Assembly: GCA_963972195.1 (NCBI GenBank)
Contig: CAXATH010000008.1
Coordinates: forward strand, 62,001 to 126,000
From: Litorimonas sp963972195
GTDB lineage: Bacteria > Pseudomonadota > Alphaproteobacteria > Caulobacterales > Maricaulaceae
Length of the DNA: 64,000 nt
Reading direction: 5' to 3'
Made by a program: the position numbers and the translations under genes. The notes beneath the pieces were generated by a model. The model was not told the DNA's origin, ran no database searches, and worked only from the letters and a program-made list of their open reading frames with translations. Of the stretch, positions 53,354-62,505 are shown piece after piece (within the stretch, counting starts at the first letter, position 1; every line of letters begins with the position of its first letter).

Positions 53354-54136
53354 ATGTTCAAAGATCAGATTATTGCCATCACCGGAGCTAAAGGCGGCAT
53401 AGGCCGCGCGATTGCTGAAATGTATATTGCCAATGGCGCAAAAGTTGCGATTAGCGATTACGTGGACTGTGGTGAAACCGCAAAAGAAATTGGTGCAAAT
53501 GGTTATATCTGCGATGTGAGCGAGGAAGCTTCCGTCAAGAAATTCATCGCCTCTGTTGAGGCCGAACTTGGGCCGATCGACACTTATATTTCGAATGCAG
53601 GAGTTGGATCCGGCAATGGACGCTACGTGGCTAAAGCCAGCAATGAAAGCTGGGAACAGGCTTGGCAAATCAACGTTATGGGATCTGTTTACGCAGCGCG
53701 GGCGCTTATGCCGTCTTGGGTCGAACGCGGGTCGGGACGATTTGTAGTGACAGCTTCCGCGGCGGGACTTTTAAATCAGATTGGCAGCGCCTCCTACACG
53801 ACCACCAAACACGCCGCAGTGGCGTTTGCGGAATCCGTGGCAATTGAACACGGCGCGGACGGCATCAAAGCCAATTGTATTTGCCCCCAATATGTTCGTT
53901 CGGACATGACCAAGGGCATGCCAATGGCAGAGAATAGCCAAGACGGATATCTTGAGCCGTCTGACGTCGCCAATGCCTTAAAAGCGGCTATAGAGAAAGA
54001 CCACTTCTATGTGTTCCCACATGAAATTGTTCAGGAATATTTCGTCAACCGGGCCAAATATCCGGATGCCTATCTGGACGGTATGGGAAAGCTGAAACAA
54101 AAAGTCGGCGACGCCTTTGCGCCGGCAAAAAAGTAA
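53354..54136 (+). CDS. SDR family oxidoreductase
   Basis: A 260-residue short-chain dehydrogenase. TGAKGGIGRAI at residues 10-20 is the cofactor loop, NAGVGSG near 80 the structural NAG, and the Ser-Tyr-Lys catalytic set is in TASAAGLLNQIGSASYTTTKHA (YxxxK). AAGGTAAAA precedes the ATG. It opens an operon with a second SDR, an APH-type kinase and an acyl-CoA dehydrogenase. Probably oxidises a hydroxyl or reduces a ketone on an acyl or lipid substrate. Confidence 0.9.
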   Translation: MFKDQIIAITGAKGGIGRAIAEMYIANGAKVAISDYVDCGETAKEIGANGYICDVSEEASVKKFIASVEAELGPIDTYISNAGVGSGNGRYVAKASNESWEQAWQINVMGSVYAARALMPSWVERGSGRFVVTASAAGLLNQIGSASYTTTKHAAVAFAESVAIEHGADGIKANCICPQYVRSDMTKGMPMAENSQDGYLEPSDVANALKAAIEKDHFYVFPHEIVQEYFVNRAKYPDAYLDGMGKLKQKVGDAFAPAKK

Positions 54137-54169
54137 CGAACTAAAAATACTTAATATCGGGAAAAGTGT

Positions 54170-54931
54170 ATGACGAAGAGATTTGATCTAACCGGAAAAG
54201 TTGCTTTGGTCGCCGGCGCCTCGCGCGGAATTGGCGAAGCCGTCGCTCACGGTCTGGCAGAACACGGCGCGACTGTCATTTGCTCTAGCCGGAAACAGGC
54301 TGATTGCGAAAAAGTCGCCGAGGCCATTCGCGAAAATGGCGGCAAGGCTATTTCAGCCGAGCTCCATCTAGGGGAACTGGATCATCACGACAAAGTCCTC
54401 GCCATGATAGAGAAAGAATATGGGCGGCTAGATGTCCTGATAAATAACGGTGCCACCAGTCCGCATTTTGGCCCTGCCCATGAAGCAAGTGAAAGCGCAT
54501 TCGACAAAACTATCGAGGTCAATACGCGCGGGCCTTATTTCCTGACCACCAAGGCATACAAAATGCTCAAAGCTGATGGCGGAGGCTCCGTGGTCAATGT
54601 CGCGTCAATTGATGGTCTGCAACCGGCCGAGTTCCGCGTCATCTATGGTATGAGTAAAGCGGCTCTGATCGCCATGACCAAGGGGCTCGCGAAGGAATAC
54701 TCACAGCACGGCGTTCGCGTGAACGCCCTTCTGCCCGGTTTCACCGACACGAAACTCGCCAGTGCCCTGAAAGATAATCCGGCCATGGACCTTTATGTTA
54801 AAATGAATCTGGCGATTAAGCGGATGGCTCAGCCGGAAGAAATGGTAGGCGCGGTGCTTTATATGGCGTCGGATGAATCAAGTTACTACACAGGCCAGTC
54901 CATGATCGTCGATGGGGGCGCCGTCATTTAA
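54170..54931 (+). CDS. SDR family oxidoreductase
   Basis: A 253-residue short-chain dehydrogenase with cofactor loop AGASRGIGEAVAHGL (about 15-29), NNGATSP in place of the NAG motif, catalytic Ser in VASIDGLQPAEFRVIYGMSKAA and YxxxK (YGMSK), and a C-terminal GQSMIVDGG typical of the family. It lies 33 bases after the first SDR and abuts the kinase (its stop overlaps the next ATG by one base). The two SDRs are not close copies. Confidence 0.92.
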   Translation: MTKRFDLTGKVALVAGASRGIGEAVAHGLAEHGATVICSSRKQADCEKVAEAIRENGGKAISAELHLGELDHHDKVLAMIEKEYGRLDVLINNGATSPHFGPAHEASESAFDKTIEVNTRGPYFLTTKAYKMLKADGGGSVVNVASIDGLQPAEFRVIYGMSKAALIAMTKGLAKEYSQHGVRVNALLPGFTDTKLASALKDNPAMDLYVKMNLAIKRMAQPEEMVGAVLYMASDESSYYTGQSMIVDGGAVI

Positions 54932-55995
54932 TGGCTGAGATTAATCCAACAGTAGAGGTTCGCAAAGGCGAAGAGCTAGATATCGAGGCCATAGATACGG
55001 TTTTGAAAAAAGCTCTGCCCGATTTGAAAGGGAAGCCCGAGGTTACACAATATCCATCCGGCGCGTCCAATCTGACCTACGCGCTGGATTATCCGGAGCG
55101 CCGGATGGTTCTACGCCGCCCGCCGTTTGGAGATAAGCCAAAGTCCGGTCATGACATGAGCCGCGAATATAAAGTGATGAGTGGTTTGAAAGGCGAAATA
55201 CCTGTTCCAGACACGCTTTATTACACGGACGATCCCTCCATCATCGGCGCCGAATTTTATGTTATGAACAGGTCTGAAGGCCCGTTGATCCACAACAAAA
55301 TTCCGAAGGAGTGGGATTGGTCGGAAAATGAAACACGACAGCTTTGCGAAAATTTCTTCCAGACATTGGTTGACCTTCACAGTGTTGATTATGAAGCTGT
55401 TGGGTTGGGAAGGTTTGGAAAACCGGAAGGCTATGTGAACCGTCAAATCACAGGCTGGAACCGCCGGTTCGAGGCGGCTTGGACGGAAGACATTGAAAAA
55501 TTCGATGATGTTCAAAGCTGGCTCGTGAACAACATGCCTGCAAAAGAACGTGGCGCGGCTATTATTCACGGCGATTATCGTATTGATAATTGCATTTTGA
55601 AAGCCAGTGATCCGACTCAGATTGAGGCGATACTGGACTGGGAAATTTCCGCACTGGGCGACCCGATGATGGATCTTGGCAATACGCTCGCTTACTGGAT
55701 TCACGCGGATGACCCACCCTTTATGCAAATGATGGTACGGCAGCCCTCCGGCGCGCCGGGTATGATGACCCGTCAGGAAATTCTAGACTTCTATGCGGAA
55801 AAGACCGGAGCGGATGTCTCGGGCTTCCAATTTTATTACGTATACGGAATTTGGCGCTTGGCGGTTATCATTCAGCAAATTTACGCGAGATTTTATCGAG
55901 GCCAGAACGACAATCCGAGGTTCAAGGACTACGGACAAATGACAAGCGCGCTAGGGCAGCTTGCCAGATTGAAAATTAAAACAGGCGAATTGTAA
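54931..55995 (+). CDS. APH-like phosphotransferase, ACAD10/11 N-domain or LvaA type
   Basis: A 354-residue aminoglycoside phosphotransferase-fold kinase. The catalytic loop HGDYRIDNCIL (about residue 214) holds the Brenner Asp, and DWEISALGDPMMDLG the metal-binding Asp. The family's N-terminal segment QYPSGASNLTYAL is the nucleotide-loop region. Adjacent location to an acyl-CoA dehydrogenase mirrors animal ACAD10/11, where an APH domain is fused to an ACAD, and the bacterial LvaA/LvaC pair that handles 4-hydroxyacyl-CoA. It probably phosphorylates a hydroxyacyl-CoA; resistance to antibiotics is unlikely. Confidence 0.85.
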   Translation: MAEINPTVEVRKGEELDIEAIDTVLKKALPDLKGKPEVTQYPSGASNLTYALDYPERRMVLRRPPFGDKPKSGHDMSREYKVMSGLKGEIPVPDTLYYTDDPSIIGAEFYVMNRSEGPLIHNKIPKEWDWSENETRQLCENFFQTLVDLHSVDYEAVGLGRFGKPEGYVNRQITGWNRRFEAAWTEDIEKFDDVQSWLVNNMPAKERGAAIIHGDYRIDNCILKASDPTQIEAILDWEISALGDPMMDLGNTLAYWIHADDPPFMQMMVRQPSGAPGMMTRQEILDFYAEKTGADVSGFQFYYVYGIWRLAVIIQQIYARFYRGQNDNPRFKDYGQMTSALGQLARLKIKTGEL

Positions 55996-56005
55996 GGGAA
56001 AGATT

Positions 56006-57253
56006 ATGGCAGTTATGGATTTAGGCATGAGCGAGCGCGTAAAGCCGCTCGTCGAAAAAGTACGCGATATGGTTCAGAATGAAATTCTGGACGCAGATGC
56101 AGAGTATCACGCTGAAGTCGGAAAAGCCGGAGATCGATTCAAATTCACAGATCGGCAAAATGAAATTCGTGAGGGTTTGAAAGCGAAAGCGAAAGAACAG
56201 GGGCTGTGGAATTTTTGGCTTACCGACTCAAAACGCGGTTATGGTCTATCTACGGTCGAATACGCTTATCTCGCCGAGCAAATGGGCTGGTGCACACTTG
56301 CCCCTGAAGTTTTCAACTGCTCCGCCCCTGATACCGGGAATATGGAGGTTCTGGAACGCTACGGCACGGACGAACACAAGGAAAAGTGGCTTAAGCCGCT
56401 TCTGGAAGGAGAAATTCGCTCCGCCTTTTTGATGACAGAGCCTGATGTCGCGTCCTCTGATGCTACGAACCTGGATTTCAAGGCCGAGAAAGAGGGTGAT
56501 GAGTGGGTTTTTAATGGCGAGAAATACTGGTCCTCCGGCGCCGGAGACCCGCGGTGCGAAGTCTATATTTTGATGGCGCGGACTGCGGCGCGTGATAGCG
56601 GTGTTCCGCGTCATGGGCAGCACTCCATGTTTGCGATTGAGGCAGACCTACCGGGCGTTGAAATTCTTCGCCCGATGACCGTCTTTGGTCATGACGATGC
56701 CCCGCACGGCCATATGCATATTAAGTTCACAAATGTGCGGGTACCAGCCGATGCACTGTTAATTGGCGAGGGTCGCGGGTTTGAAGTTAGTCAGGGCCGC
56801 CTTGGGCCTGGCCGAATTCACCATTGTATGCGTGCCGTCGGACAGGCAGAACGCGCCTTGAAACTGATGTGTGAGCGGTCTTTGAGCCGGACCGCCTTTG
56901 GCCGCCCTCTGGCAAAGCTTGGCGCGAATTATGATATTATCGCAGAATGCCGAATTGCCATTGAGCAGGCCAGATTGCTTTGCCTTAAGGCCGCTTGGAT
57001 GATGGATCAGGGCGACGCCCGTGCGGCGGCGCCCTATATCTCTCAGATTAAAGTCGCGGCCCCGAATATGGCGCTCAAGGTGATTGACGAAGCCATGCAA
57101 ATGTTCGGCGGGTCGGGGGTCTCGCAAGACACGCCGCTTGCGGATATGTACGCCGGGATGCGGACGCTTCGTTTTGCAGATGGTCCGGATGCAGTTCACC
57201 GTATGCAGGTCGCAAGGAAAGAGCTAAAACCCTACACCAATAAAAAGGTCTAA
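56006..57253 (+). CDS. Acyl-CoA dehydrogenase family protein
   Basis: A 415-residue flavoprotein. FLMTEPDVASSDATNLDF (about 137-154) and QMFGGSGVSQDTPLADMYAG (about 368-387) are the ACAD family signatures, with GRLGPGRIHHCMRAVG between them. Length matches single-domain long-form ACADs such as ACAD10/11 C-domains. It removes a proton and hydride from acyl-CoA or, with a 4-phosphoacyl-CoA made by the preceding kinase, gives an enoyl product. It lies 10 bases after the kinase gene in the same unit. Confidence 0.92.
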   Translation: MAVMDLGMSERVKPLVEKVRDMVQNEILDADAEYHAEVGKAGDRFKFTDRQNEIREGLKAKAKEQGLWNFWLTDSKRGYGLSTVEYAYLAEQMGWCTLAPEVFNCSAPDTGNMEVLERYGTDEHKEKWLKPLLEGEIRSAFLMTEPDVASSDATNLDFKAEKEGDEWVFNGEKYWSSGAGDPRCEVYILMARTAARDSGVPRHGQHSMFAIEADLPGVEILRPMTVFGHDDAPHGHMHIKFTNVRVPADALLIGEGRGFEVSQGRLGPGRIHHCMRAVGQAERALKLMCERSLSRTAFGRPLAKLGANYDIIAECRIAIEQARLLCLKAAWMMDQGDARAAAPYISQIKVAAPNMALKVIDEAMQMFGGSGVSQDTPLADMYAGMRTLRFADGPDAVHRMQVARKELKPYTNKKV

Positions 57254-57256
57254 AAT

Positions 57257-57742
57257 ATGCCAAGCTTTGATATCGTTTCAGAAGCGGATATGTCCGAAGT
57301 CGATAACGCCATCCAGAATGTGATGCGCGAAATCAGCGTTCGTTATGATTTCAAAGGCTCTAAATCGACTGTGGAAAGTTCGGATGGGGCTATCAAGGTC
57401 TTTGCTGATGACGAGCTGAAGCTGAACCAAATGCACGAGATTTTACGCGGTAATCTTCACAAGCGCGGGATAGAGCCTGGACAGCTTGACTATCAAAAGG
57501 TCGAGCCGGCCGCGGGCCAATCCGTGCGCCAGAATATTGTTGTGAAAGAGGGCATTGATAAAGAGATGGCGAAGAAAATCGTCAAAGATATCAAGAGCTC
57601 AAAAATGAAAGTCCAGGTTTCTATTCAAGGCGATACCTTGCGCGTTACCGGTAAGAAACGCGATGACCTTCAAGCCGCTATTCAGTTCGTCAAGGATATG
57701 GGGCTTGAACAACCTGTTCAGTTTAAAAACTTTAGAGACTAA
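57257..57742 (+). CDS. YajQ family nucleotide-binding protein
   Basis: A 161-residue protein matching YajQ (PSFDIVSEADMSEVDNAIQN at the start and two ferredoxin-like repeats). Some YajQ proteins bind cyclic-di-GMP and assist transcription factors (shown in Xanthomonas); others bind nucleotides or tRNA. Its ATG is four bases after the acyl-CoA dehydrogenase stop, so it is likely read from the same message, though functionally unrelated. It converges with the amidohydrolase gene. Confidence 0.93.
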   Translation: MPSFDIVSEADMSEVDNAIQNVMREISVRYDFKGSKSTVESSDGAIKVFADDELKLNQMHEILRGNLHKRGIEPGQLDYQKVEPAAGQSVRQNIVVKEGIDKEMAKKIVKDIKSSKMKVQVSIQGDTLRVTGKKRDDLQAAIQFVKDMGLEQPVQFKNFRD

Positions 57743-57763
57743 ACCGGATTTTGAGAGGCGGGG

Positions 57764-59476
57764 TTACTCACTCCGCCCATCAAAAGCCATCTTGCCATTG
57801 ACCATAGTAAATAGAGGTTCACTTGTCAGTATTTCCGGGCCTGGTGCAGTCATAAGGTCTGTTTTAAAAGCGCTGAAATCCGCTCGTTTGCCGACCTCAA
57901 TAGTTCCGAGTTTATTTTCTTCAAATGACGCATAAGCCGGCCAGATCGTGAACATTTTCAAAGCTTCCTGACGCGTTACCTTTTCTTCCGGATACCAATT
58001 TTCATTGCTGTAGCCTTCCATATCTTTACGTTGGGTGGCCGCGTAAAATTCAATACGTGGATCCCCGACTTCGACAGGTGCGTCCGATCCGCCGACAATG
58101 ATGGAACCTGCGTCAATCAGGCTTCGCCACGCGTAACCGCCTTCGAGGCGTTTTTTACCCAATCGATCAACGGCAAAATGAAGGTCGCCAATGGCGTGAC
58201 TGGGCTGCATCGAAGGAATGATGTCATATTCAGCGAAGAGGGGAATATCTGAGACATCGACAATTTGGGCATGTTCAATGCGCCAACGTGGGTCTTCGAC
58301 TTTCCAGCTCGATTTTGGAACCGTTTCAAAGGCGTCTTTATACCATTGAAGAACATAACGATTGGCCCGATCACCGATGGCATGAGTATTCACTTGAATG
58401 CCGTTCCGTAAGGCGGTTTGCAAAAAGGCTTCAACTTGAACTTCCTTAAGCGTCATCAAGCCTTCATTGTCGGGGTCATCAGAGTAGGGGGCAAGTAGGG
58501 CGGCCCCGCGCGAGCCCAATGCGCCATCCGCGTAGAGTTTTATAGCGCGGGTTGTGATGAGGTCGCTTTCCGCAGCATCGGTGTCCATAGTCGGCATAGC
58601 GCGATTGTTTTGCAGGTCGATAGAGTTATATACCCGAATTTTTATATTCTCGTTATTAGCAAGCTCTTGCATCAAAGGAACGTCATTCGGATCTACTGAC
58701 ATGGAGTGGATATTGGCCCAACCTCTGGACGCATAAAGCTCAGCGCCTTTCTTATAGGCTTCCTGGCGGCGTTCATAGGTCAGAGTGGGCATCAAGTCAG
58801 AGACCAAATCTTGCGCTTTATCTATCAGCATGCCCGTCGGAATGCCCTCACTATTTTTATTGATGGCGCCACCAAAGGGGGCGTCAGTTGTTCGGTCAAT
58901 TCCTGAATTTTCCAAAGTAAGAGAATTGACGATTGCCGCATGGCCGTCTGCCCGGGTCAGTATAACCGGGTTGTTCGGAGCAATTTCGTCTAAATCTTGC
59001 CGGGTTGGAAAACGTCCTTCCGGCCAGTGTGTCTCAATCCAGCCCCGGCCGTAAATGGTCTCGCCATCGTCTGTTTGTTCAACTTCTCTTGCCAAGCGTG
59101 ACTTTAGATCTTCAATGGAGGCCGTTCCTTCAAGATTGAGTGTCATCTCCCGAAGGCCAATTCCAATTAGGTGGCCATGTCCGTCTGTTAGGCCTGGATA
59201 AAGCGCGGCTCCGTTCAGGTTTATCTGGTCGGCCGCTTCGTTTTGGCACCAGCTATCTGTTGCAGGTCCGGCGTAAGTTATTTCGCCAGAAGTAACGGCA
59301 ACCGCTTCGATTGTGGGCTGGGCATCCAAGGCGGTATAAATTGGTCCGCCTGAAATACACCAACTTTGCCCAACTGCTTCGTCAGAAGTCGTCTGTAACT
59401 GATCGTCTTTCTCTTGACCGCAGGCCGTTAGGCTCAGGGCAATTCCAGATAGAAGGAGAGATTTATATATGGTCAT
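57764..59476 (-). CDS. Amidohydrolase family 3 lipoprotein (YtcJ-like)
   Basis: A 570-residue lipoprotein: MTIYKSLLLSGIALSLTAC with lipobox Cys near residue 19. ALYPGLTDGHGHLIGIG near 95 is the HxH metal motif of the amidohydrolase_3 family, followed by IYGRGWIETHW, NTHAIGDRAN and GSDAPVEVGDPR, which provide later metal-site residues. Members (YtcJ, NfdA-like) hydrolyse N-substituted formamides or imides, but the natural substrate is unknown. It acts outside the cytoplasm, unlike most family members. It is convergent with yajQ. Confidence 0.88.
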   Translation of the reverse strand: MTIYKSLLLSGIALSLTACGQEKDDQLQTTSDEAVGQSWCISGGPIYTALDAQPTIEAVAVTSGEITYAGPATDSWCQNEAADQINLNGAALYPGLTDGHGHLIGIGLREMTLNLEGTASIEDLKSRLAREVEQTDDGETIYGRGWIETHWPEGRFPTRQDLDEIAPNNPVILTRADGHAAIVNSLTLENSGIDRTTDAPFGGAINKNSEGIPTGMLIDKAQDLVSDLMPTLTYERRQEAYKKGAELYASRGWANIHSMSVDPNDVPLMQELANNENIKIRVYNSIDLQNNRAMPTMDTDAAESDLITTRAIKLYADGALGSRGAALLAPYSDDPDNEGLMTLKEVQVEAFLQTALRNGIQVNTHAIGDRANRYVLQWYKDAFETVPKSSWKVEDPRWRIEHAQIVDVSDIPLFAEYDIIPSMQPSHAIGDLHFAVDRLGKKRLEGGYAWRSLIDAGSIIVGGSDAPVEVGDPRIEFYAATQRKDMEGYSNENWYPEEKVTRQEALKMFTIWPAYASFEENKLGTIEVGKRADFSAFKTDLMTAPGPEILTSEPLFTMVNGKMAFDGRSE

Positions 59477-59530
59477 ATCTTGCTCGGTCTTAAATTACAC
59501 CAAACAAGATAGGTATTCTGGAGTGCGAAA

Positions 59531-61879
59531 CTAGCCCGTTTGCTTAATATTATTTTGCCTTTCGGAATTTCCATTGAGTTTTGGCATGATTGTTTCGAAG
59601 GCATGCATAAGTTCTGTGAGTTTAACTGGCTTGGCTAACGCCTCGTCCATGCCAATATTCCGGCAAAGCCTTTTCTGCTGATATTGAGGGTCAGCTGTCA
59701 GGGCAATGATGGGGATATCTGAATATGGTTTTCGGCTGCCGCGTATCGACAGAGTTGCTTCAATACCGTCCATCACAGGCATGTGGATATCCATTAAAAC
59801 GACGTCGAATGCTTGATTTTCAAGCTGGTCAATGGCCTCCTGACCGTCGCTCGCAGTCACAATCGACCCGACGACATTGCTGAGTAGAGAGCTGACGACC
59901 ATATGGTTGGTTGCATTGTCATCCACCACGAGAAGTCGAAGATTGGAGTAAGGCGATACGTCTTTTCTTTGGGAAGGCGACGTCTCCAGAATTTCACTTA
60001 CCAAGCTTGCCGAGGTTGCAGGTGTCGTTTTTTCTAACGGTTTTGATGAAGCCTGATTTTGGGGCGTAGGGTATTGAGGTATTGGATAATCTTTGGTTGT
60101 ACTTACTTCAGAACTTGGTTCAATTTTTGGCTCGGAACTCTTGACGGGTAAGGCTTGCGAAGGCTTAGCAGGGGTAGGGGCATGAGTATTATTGCCTGCC
60201 AGTTTTAAATTGTTTTCTTCAGGCGAGACGTCATTTTGTAGCGCTGAATTTTCTTCGTTTGATATCTCTTTATAAGGGATCGCGATTACGAAAACTGTGC
60301 CTTCACCCTGGGCGGACTTTACCTTGATGGAGCCTCCCATCAATTCGGAAATCTGCTTGGTGATCGTCATGCCGAGACCCGTACCGCCAAATCGACTGGA
60401 AATGGAGTCGTCAGCTTGGGTGTAAGGTTCGAAAATTTGTGACTGTTGTTCAGTCGTCATTCCAATCCCGTCGTCTTTGACCGCAAGAACAAGCCGGCTG
60501 GGACCTCCTGCCTTCGCGACCGTCGTCAAAACAACATGCACATTGCCGCCCTGTGTGAACTTGATCGCGTTGGAAAGGAGGTTGTTCAAGCATTGCTCGT
60601 AACGGAAACCGTCCAGCATGATTTGTGAGGGCAGGGAGGGGTCAAAACTATAGGTGAGTTTGGTCTTGTTTTTCTTGGCTTGCTCCTCCCAAAGCCTACA
60701 GACCATTTCCACACAGGCTTTTGGATCAGTTGGCGTTTTTGCCAAGGTGAGCTTATGCTCTTCCATCTTGCTGTGATCCAAGGTACCATCAACAATTCGA
60801 ATGATTTTTTCAGCTGAATTTTGGATAAGTTCGAGTTTGGGTTTTGTCACCGGATCGGGATGATGGTGCAGCAAAGCGTCGGAAATGCCTATTACGGCAT
60901 TCATTGGGGTTCGCACGTCATGGCTTAATCGGGCCAAAATGTCATTTTTGACTTTCAAGGCCTTTTGCGCTTTTTCCAAGGACAGGCCTTGCTCATTTTG
61001 CGCTTTAGTTTCCTCTGTATTGTTGATGTAATAAACGAACATGCTCGTCACACGCCCTGTCTGTGAAACTTGCGGAACACCATTTACCTTCAAATGGATT
61101 GGCACGCCGTCCACGTCCAGAATGCGGAGTTTTTCCGCCCAAGGCTGGTGGGACTTTATTGATTCTTTCCAAGCCCGTTCACATTTTTCTTTGTCGTCGG
61201 GATGAAAGAGGCAGATAAATCCCTCGCGTTCTGCCTGTCGTATGCGCTCCGCCCCAAAAACTCGTAAATAGTTTTTTGACGAGGTTCGCCAGCTATTTGT
61301 TTCAAAGTTCAAAGTCCAATAGCCAGCGTCGCCAACATCCATAGCTATATCAAGTGCGCGTTGCGTTTCGACTCTGTCTGTTACATCTCTGATCGTCACA
61401 AGCATCCGACCATCACGTCCATACCCCTGGGAAAAAGAAAGATGTTTTCCGGCGGGAGTCGAAATTTGCCAGTCGGCTTTTTTTTCTCGCGACTGAATTC
61501 GGGCGTTCGTGATGAGGTCTTCTGTTAAAGCTTTAAGGGTGGTTTCGGATCCTTCACCAAAATCACCCCTAGCGACACAATATTCTATCAGGTCGTCATA
61601 ACACGTTAGTTTTTCGAAGTCCGACTGGCTCAGTCCAAAAAGTTGTACTGTGAGTATATTAGAATATTCAAGATTCAGGTCCTTGTCGAACACCATAAGG
61701 GCTTGGCCAGACAATTCGCCGAGCCGTTCTAACCAGAAGTAATCTTCGGTTCGACGATTTGTCTCGCGGCGGTCCAGCATAGTTTCAACCGTTCCGTCTT
61801 CTCGGCGTGCGGTGACGACAACGTCTTCTCTTGTTGAATTAGCCGGGGTTTGTTCGGCACTCAGATGTGTGCGAATCAT
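59531..61879 (-). CDS. Cytosolic hybrid histidine kinase / response regulator
   Basis: A 782-residue signalling protein without transmembrane segments. In order: N-terminal tail, two PAS-type domains (about 50-165 and 180-300), HisKA with the phosphorylated His in LARLSHDVRTPMNAVIG (about 317), HATPase (about 410-540; N box NNLLSNAIKFTQGG, G boxes DDGIG and GTGLG), a Ser/Pro/Thr-rich linker (about 555-640), and a receiver domain (about 645-770) with Asp in DVVLMDIHMPVMDG (about 695). Hybrid kinases relay phosphate through a separate HPt protein, absent here. No cognate regulator lies next to it. Signal unknown. Confidence 0.93.
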   Translation of the reverse strand: MIRTHLSAEQTPANSTREDVVVTARREDGTVETMLDRRETNRRTEDYFWLERLGELSGQALMVFDKDLNLEYSNILTVQLFGLSQSDFEKLTCYDDLIEYCVARGDFGEGSETTLKALTEDLITNARIQSREKKADWQISTPAGKHLSFSQGYGRDGRMLVTIRDVTDRVETQRALDIAMDVGDAGYWTLNFETNSWRTSSKNYLRVFGAERIRQAEREGFICLFHPDDKEKCERAWKESIKSHQPWAEKLRILDVDGVPIHLKVNGVPQVSQTGRVTSMFVYYINNTEETKAQNEQGLSLEKAQKALKVKNDILARLSHDVRTPMNAVIGISDALLHHHPDPVTKPKLELIQNSAEKIIRIVDGTLDHSKMEEHKLTLAKTPTDPKACVEMVCRLWEEQAKKNKTKLTYSFDPSLPSQIMLDGFRYEQCLNNLLSNAIKFTQGGNVHVVLTTVAKAGGPSRLVLAVKDDGIGMTTEQQSQIFEPYTQADDSISSRFGGTGLGMTITKQISELMGGSIKVKSAQGEGTVFVIAIPYKEISNEENSALQNDVSPEENNLKLAGNNTHAPTPAKPSQALPVKSSEPKIEPSSEVSTTKDYPIPQYPTPQNQASSKPLEKTTPATSASLVSEILETSPSQRKDVSPYSNLRLLVVDDNATNHMVVSSLLSNVVGSIVTASDGQEAIDQLENQAFDVVLMDIHMPVMDGIEATLSIRGSRKPYSDIPIIALTADPQYQQKRLCRNIGMDEALAKPVKLTELMHAFETIMPKLNGNSERQNNIKQTG

Positions 61880-62046
61880 CTCAAAATTCCCATTTTCTTT
61901 CTACTTCCTCCACACTGCAGGTAAAAAGACAAAATGGGGTTAACAAATGTTATGTGTCGTTCTTATGGTGAGCAAAGCCTTAACGGTGCTCGGTCCGAAG
62001 GCTGCACAATGCCTCAATGTTCAGGATTAACTCGAGAAAAGGGGAC

Positions 62047-62121
62047 TGGTGCCGCGAGGGAGAATTGAACTCCCGACCTCATCATTACCAATGATGCGCT
62101 CTACCACTGAGCTACCGCGGC
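62047..62121 (-). tRNA. tRNA-Thr (GGT anticodon)
   Basis: On the minus strand the 75 bases form a cloverleaf: acceptor GCCGCGG pairs with TCGCGGC, followed by A and an encoded CCA. The anticodon stem-loop ATCATTGGTAATGAT shows a 7-base loop with GGT, decoding ACC/ACU threonine codons. The T-arm has TTC at the expected place (GGGAGTTCAATTCTCCC). Confidence 0.95.
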
Positions 62122-62505
62122 CTATTACCAGAAGCGCGGCCTATAACGCAGACCGCGAAGGTTGAAAAGACCCTTAAGCTTTCCAACTCACAAAAAAGCA
62201 TTGTTACCTGCTTGGCATCTCACAGCTCAGACGTTGTGACAATTCGACCTGATTGAAGGCAAAATCCCGGCAAGAGCCGCACTCACGCGCAAATTTTAAA
62301 TGAATTAAAGGGTGTTTCCATGTGATTCCACTCAGGGGTTGCAATAAAGTGTTTCGTTTTTCGAAATAATTCCCTATACAGCCTCTATCAATTTAAGAAT
62401 TTATGCTGGCCTCAGAGCTAAAAGGCCTGTCGCTTCATATCGTGTGTGTGCGGTTAATTTTTGCTGTGCCTGCACATTGTTTGAGAGAAACGAGGAGTTT
62501 GATAC
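62122..62505. other. 384-base upstream region of TonB-dependent receptor gene
   Basis: The gap between the tRNA and the receptor gene shows no open frame worth calling. TATACA at 62375-62380 could be a -10 box, but the matching -35 (TTTCGT, 17 bases upstream) is poor. A small hairpin TTCGTTTTTCGAA lies at about 62353-62365. No Fur box was recognised by eye. Confidence 0.45.

Noticed and set aside
54931..55995. Aminoglycoside resistance gene
   Set aside because: Although it has the APH fold, the operon context with SDRs and an acyl-CoA dehydrogenase, and the ACAD10/LvaA pattern, argue for acyl-CoA metabolism.
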